From Fratercula arctica (Eukaryota > Chordata > Aves > Charadriiformes > Alcidae): a stretch of 64,000 bases of DNA. The translations under genes were made by a program, and so were the position numbers. The notes under the pieces are model-generated. The model worked only from the letters and a program-made list of their open reading frames with translations. It was not told the DNA's origin and made no database searches. Below are positions 59,886-64,000 of this stretch, piece after piece; positions within the stretch are counted from its first letter, which is position 1, and each line of letters opens with the position of its first letter. The DNA lies in NCBI GenBank assembly GCA_947846985.1, contig CANTUZ010000001.1, positions 8,259,504 to 8,323,503 of the forward strand, written 5' to 3'.

Positions 59886-62770
59886 GTACCTCATCAAGGT
59901 CAGCACCAACATAACATGAGGAAATTTTTGGATCGGCCCGTAGTGATCATGACACACAGAGACATGCTTGTTGAACTGATCTCTTCTACAACTTTCCCAG
60001 CTACAAAACCTTTTTGTAAAGGGCATTATTCAATGTTTTTAAAAAACAGAGGAAAGATGCCAGCATAACCTATAAGCCAGGGAGGGAGTCACTGTTCATT
60101 TATAGCTGCCGAAGACGTAAGCTTGGCTTTTATCATTGATGCCTCAGTCTTGTATTTTCTGCACATACAAATCTAACATTAAGGTGTATCACGTTCCAGC
60201 TTTCAGCATGACGCAGTCCTTTGATTCAGGCTTAGGAAATGGTAGTAGTGGGTGAGGCTTCAAACCGAATTTTTTACACCCTGAAATGTGCGGTCAGTTT
60301 TTTTTTTGTAAATTAATTTGAGCAATATTAGAAAAGTAACAGCATCCATGAATTACTTTCTACTATATACAATGTGTTAAGGCACAGATAAGTCTCAACG
60401 CATAACTTTAAGTATGTGTAATCTGCTTGAAACTGGGCAGATTACTCAAATGCTAAAGAAAATTATTTTTAGGAGCCTGAGTCAAGAGACTGCTATTATT
60501 ACTTTGCCTAACTTAAGGACATGGCTTTTGATAAACACTTCCCATCTAAAATTAATTGCTAAGTAGACGTAGGGGGTTTATGGTAAAAAATAAATTTCTG
60601 CAGGACAGAGGAACATCTTAAAAGTGAGATAAACTTAAGTCAGCATAGGTAGAAACTTTTCATGGTGGGGGAAGGGAGAACACAAGTGGTTTTCATGGAA
60701 GATTTATTTTTAGGCTTTTCATTGCCATGAGATTTGTTTTAAATTACAATATTAAAAAGAAAGGCCCCAGTTCTGTTACTTAGTGTCCTTGCTTAAATCA
60801 AGAATTGCACACAGAACGAGGAAGTGTCATTACGGACAAAAACCATCAAAACTCTGAGCTTCGTTCATGGTACAGGAAAAAAAATGGCTTATCCTAGGTC
60901 CTAGCACCATCCAAGAGCAAGGAATCAAAGAGCTTCTGTTACTGTACCAGACCTTCGTCTCGTCAGCCTCAGAGCAGCTTAAGGCAAATTCTGTCAATCC
61001 TAAAGCTGCTTAGAGTAACGTATTCAAAGCGACTTAGCAATTCAAAGTCTAATCTTCATTGAAAGCCAACAAAACCTTGGCTCAGATGTGCTTAATTTAC
61101 CTTTAAAAATGGGACGCAGGAACTTCTGATGTTACCCTTAATCCTGCTTTTGAGCGCGTGAGAGCCGGGGCTCCCAGGGAAGGGGGTCGAGCACGGTGCA
61201 ATGAAGCGAATGATGAGCTGCAAGGAGCTCACTGCAGCATGGGCTTGATTTTGTGTTTAAACGGCAGAATTTAAGAAGTTTAGCATCATTCTCTTGCAAC
61301 TTTGCTTAATAAATATTAAAACACACATTGCTGCTGCTAAATACCTTGGGTAATAGTGGCTGATCAGCACTTTTTTCTTTAAAGTCTATTTCTAGAGAGG
61401 ACTGACAACCACACAGAGAGTAAAACCACGAAATCTAACCATTAAAAAGAAGAAACAATCACAATATTTTGACACCAATGAGGTGATACCAGAAGCTATT
61501 ATTTTTATTTGACCTTTTTGTTTATTTCTTTTGCTTTTGCATATTCTGCTGTCTTATTTTCAAGCTTTTCTCCGTGAGAAGGGGACACAAATGAAAACTG
61601 AGCTTTTGAAATATTCATTTGACTCCAGAAGATGGAGGTTTATAGGAAACATCATCTACTAGGGTGGTTAGGTTCAACCCAGTCACAAAATAAAACCTAG
61701 TGGGATAAACCTCTTTATGGTAGGTAAGGGCTGACAGATCAAGGAATCCACAGAACTGGTTGACCAAATAGTACATCTCATCTCATAACTCCTGCTCTTT
61801 CAGGCAACTTTATGTGTTATTTCCATTTCTTAATAGAAGTTTAGAAGATTTTAGCTGAGTTCAGCTCAGGTCTTCAGCATTCTTCCGTATCTATTTATTT
61901 CTATAGAGTTACACCTTGTAAATCTGAAGCCTTTGGAGATTTCGTGTTTGGCATGATGAACCAGAGGTTATGTGGAGTCATTTGGCCTTCGTGCCTTAAA
62001 AATACAGTTTTAGACTTTGGTAGCATTTGGATCTTTGCAAAATCACCCTTCTTCTTTAAAAGAGACAAAGTCAAAACCAAAAACTAATTGCATTGCTTCC
62101 TGTTGAAGTCTGTGCTAAAACACAAAGGACTCACTCCATCAGCAACCTCCCACTGATTGAGTGAACTCTTAATGAGCTCTTCAAGTTTTGGCCTAGAGAC
62201 AAAATGATTTTATGATTTCTCAAATACTTGCATCCAGCAGAGTTTATGGATTTAGTACATTTCTCCACATTAGGCAGGAGAATTAAATTCCATAATAATT
62301 TTCCATGGGTTTACATGGTGTAGTTCCTGTATGCACATGACACCTCGTTATATCAGAAGAACTCCGTCAGCCAACACAACAATGCAAATCCAACTTCTGA
62401 CTCTTTCATTGTCAAAGGACAATATTTGAGGCCAAGCACAAACCATTACTAAAAGCTGTTGCAGACAAACATCTTGACTTCTCCAAAATGCCCTCTCTCA
62501 TTAAAGGCGGGGCAGCCAAGGTTCGATCTCCTTAATACTTTCTCCTAGTTTTGTTTGCTGACACTTTTTCAATAGCTGGAGAACAATTCTTTTTCAAAAA
62601 TAATCTCTAAAGTTTGGAATGTATAAACACATCTATTATGACATGAACAAAAGCACACTTCCACGCTAGGAAGGTCTGTAGGCTTCCCCAAATCTTAGAC
62701 TTCTTCCACAGAAGTACCTAAGAGTATTATGACTGACAATGCTCTGGTATTGCATGTTGATTTCTGGGGG

Positions 62771-62791
62771 AAAAAAAAAAAAAAAAAAAAA
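62771..62791. repeat. A21 homopolymer
   Basis: Uninterrupted run of 21 A following TTTCTGGGGG. Confidence 0.95.
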
Positions 62792-63440
62792 TTCCATTTT
62801 GCTGCCATAATTGTCTGAATTTTGGCTGGGGGGGGCGTTTTTCAGTACTATAGTCATTGTGTTTAGTCCATCTCTTACCACTCTTTTTGTCGCCATTATG
62901 TTCAAATTATACAAGTCCTAAATGTGGATCATTTTTCCATAGGAAGGCTTTCTTGTACTTTAGTTCTCCAGATGTCTAATATCCTTGTCCAAGAAAACAA
63001 AGAAGCCATCATATATCTGGCTGGTAGTAATAATTATGTTATCAGTGGGGTTCTTTCGTGCGCTGAAAATTTCCTTTTGATTATAACCCAGTGGAAGCAC
63101 AATGAATTCTGTGGGCAGCCTGGCCACAACACAATTTTAAAAGCTGCTAACGGATACGGGTCATGATTAGGTCTAAGAGAAAGCAATTGCAAGCTACAGG
63201 GTATCTGAGACCTAAAAAAACCCAATTACCCAAAGCAGATCCTGAAGAGCTATTGTAATATTTAGAACTATTGTAAACCAACTATTTGGAAAAAAAAAAA
63301 ATAAAATCAGTGCTTTTTACAGTGTATTCTGCATTAGAAGGAAGATACATTTGGGAGCAGGGAGGGAGGGGGTGGCTACAGGCTGTGCTACACGGAGTCA
63401 CAATATTCCCTTTAAGTCTCATTTTCTTTAAAAGAAACAT

Positions 63441-63490
63441 TTTAGTTTAGTTTAGTTTAGTTTTGGTTTTGGTTTGGTTCGGTTTCATTT
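63441..63490. repeat. TTTAG/TTTGG pentanucleotide microsatellite
   Basis: Four to five TTTAG units grade into TTTTGG and TTTGG units. It resembles the (GGTTT)n array at 22138 in composition but is imperfect. Confidence 0.85.
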
Positions 63491-63919
63491 GGTTTTTTAT
63501 TTCATTTTCCCTAGTGGGAAAAAAAAATACCAAAATGAATATTCTTAGACAGTAAATAAGTTACTATTTCTTTAAAACTAAGAATCACAGAACGACTCTT
63601 TGGTTCTTGCGTCAAACTGTGCAACTCACAGGTTGCAATTTCAGGTGAATTACCCAGTAGTTTAAAGTATCCTTGATTTGACATCCAGTCGCTTTTCTTT
63701 TCCTTTCTGGATGTGGATAATCTTAAATGTCACAACACAGGAATCTGTGCTGCGAAACTGAACAGATTCCTTAGACAGAAACCAAAGACGCCGGCAAGCA
63801 GCAGCTTCACTTTGTCTGCATGAGGAAAAAAAAAAAAACCAAACCCAAGAACTTGAAAATTTCACATAATTTTGATGCATAATCCTCAGGCCAGGTGAAG
63901 GTTGGATCTTGATGGACCG

Positions 63920-63983
63920 AGGTTAACAGTTGGACTCGATGATCTTAAAGGTCTTTTCCAATCTAATCGATACTATGATTCTA
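63920..63983 (+). mobile_element. CR1 LINE 3' tip, about 65 bp
   Basis: GTTAACAGTTGGACTCGATG, ATCTTAAAGGTCTTTTCCAA and TACTATGATTCTA are the CR1 3' terminal sequence in plus orientation. The 5' start may extend upstream to about 63893. Confidence 0.9.
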
Positions 63984-64000
63984 AGGTCGGTCGAAAATTA

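Larger units (their letters stand above)
59886..63919. other. Intronic DNA with simple repeats
   Basis: AT-rich unique sequence. A21 lies at 62771-62791, an A run near 63290-63301 and a TTTAG/TTTGG pentamer stretch at 63441-63490. No exon recognised. Confidence 0.5.

Noticed and set aside
1..64000. CRISPR array, operon, prophage, insertion sequence, origin or riboswitch
   Set aside because: No spaced direct repeats, ribosome-binding-site-led gene runs or transposase genes. The content is vertebrate intron and LINE sequence.

Overview
This is eukaryotic, almost certainly avian, nuclear DNA. The evidence is a set of chicken-repeat-1 (CR1) retrotransposon copies with octamer 3' tails (ATTCTATG and ATTCTGTG). 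There are also very old amniote repeats (MIR, ancient CR1, tRNA-like SINE relics), long A/T homopolymers and microsatellites, and very low coding density. Nothing looks bacterial, viral or plasmid-like. Species and chromosome cannot be read from the sequence alone.

The only confident host coding sequence is one 115-bp plus-strand exon at 27870-27984. It encodes the PDZ3-SH3 linker of a Discs-large MAGUK scaffold. Paralogue-diagnostic residues (NHS and TNQ) point to DLG2 (PSD-93). The rest of the window is then best read as two very large DLG2 introns, at least 27.9 kb upstream and 36 kb downstream, with no other exon I could recognise.

Layout: 1-27869 is intron with small CR1 relics at 6792-7096 (-), 9785-10226 (+) and 19695-19822 (-), a MIR relic near 21588, a (TTTGG)n microsatellite at 22138-22193 and a tRNA-like SINE relic near 25395. 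The exon follows at 27870-27984. A CR1 with a frameshifted reverse-transcriptase ORF lies at about 29400-30672 (+). 30673-44700 is sparse intron with a tRNA-like inverted-arm element near 40968 and a CR1 tip at 42953. 44700-45960 is an old, broken CR1 ORF2 (-), followed by an unidentified minus-strand open stretch at 46095-46475. 51970-54530 is a nested structure: a young CR1 (-, about 52081-53190) inside an ancient CR1 (-). Further CR1 relics are at 56315-56765, 58598-58795, 59710-59885 and 63920-63983.

A 657-bp G-rich pentanucleotide array (GGATA/GGGAT) at 59053-59709 abuts the 3' tail of the 59710 CR1 and was probably seeded by it.

The genes do not form an operon or pathway: there is one host gene, and the rest is its intronic repeat landscape. 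I found no convincing novel system. The best leads are the CR1-seeded satellite, the unidentified ORF at 46095-46475, a compact hairpin at 16112-16157, the tRNA-like inverted-arm family, and a possible alternative terminal exon at 37640-37757. Repeat family names and boundaries come from recognition by eye, not from a database search.
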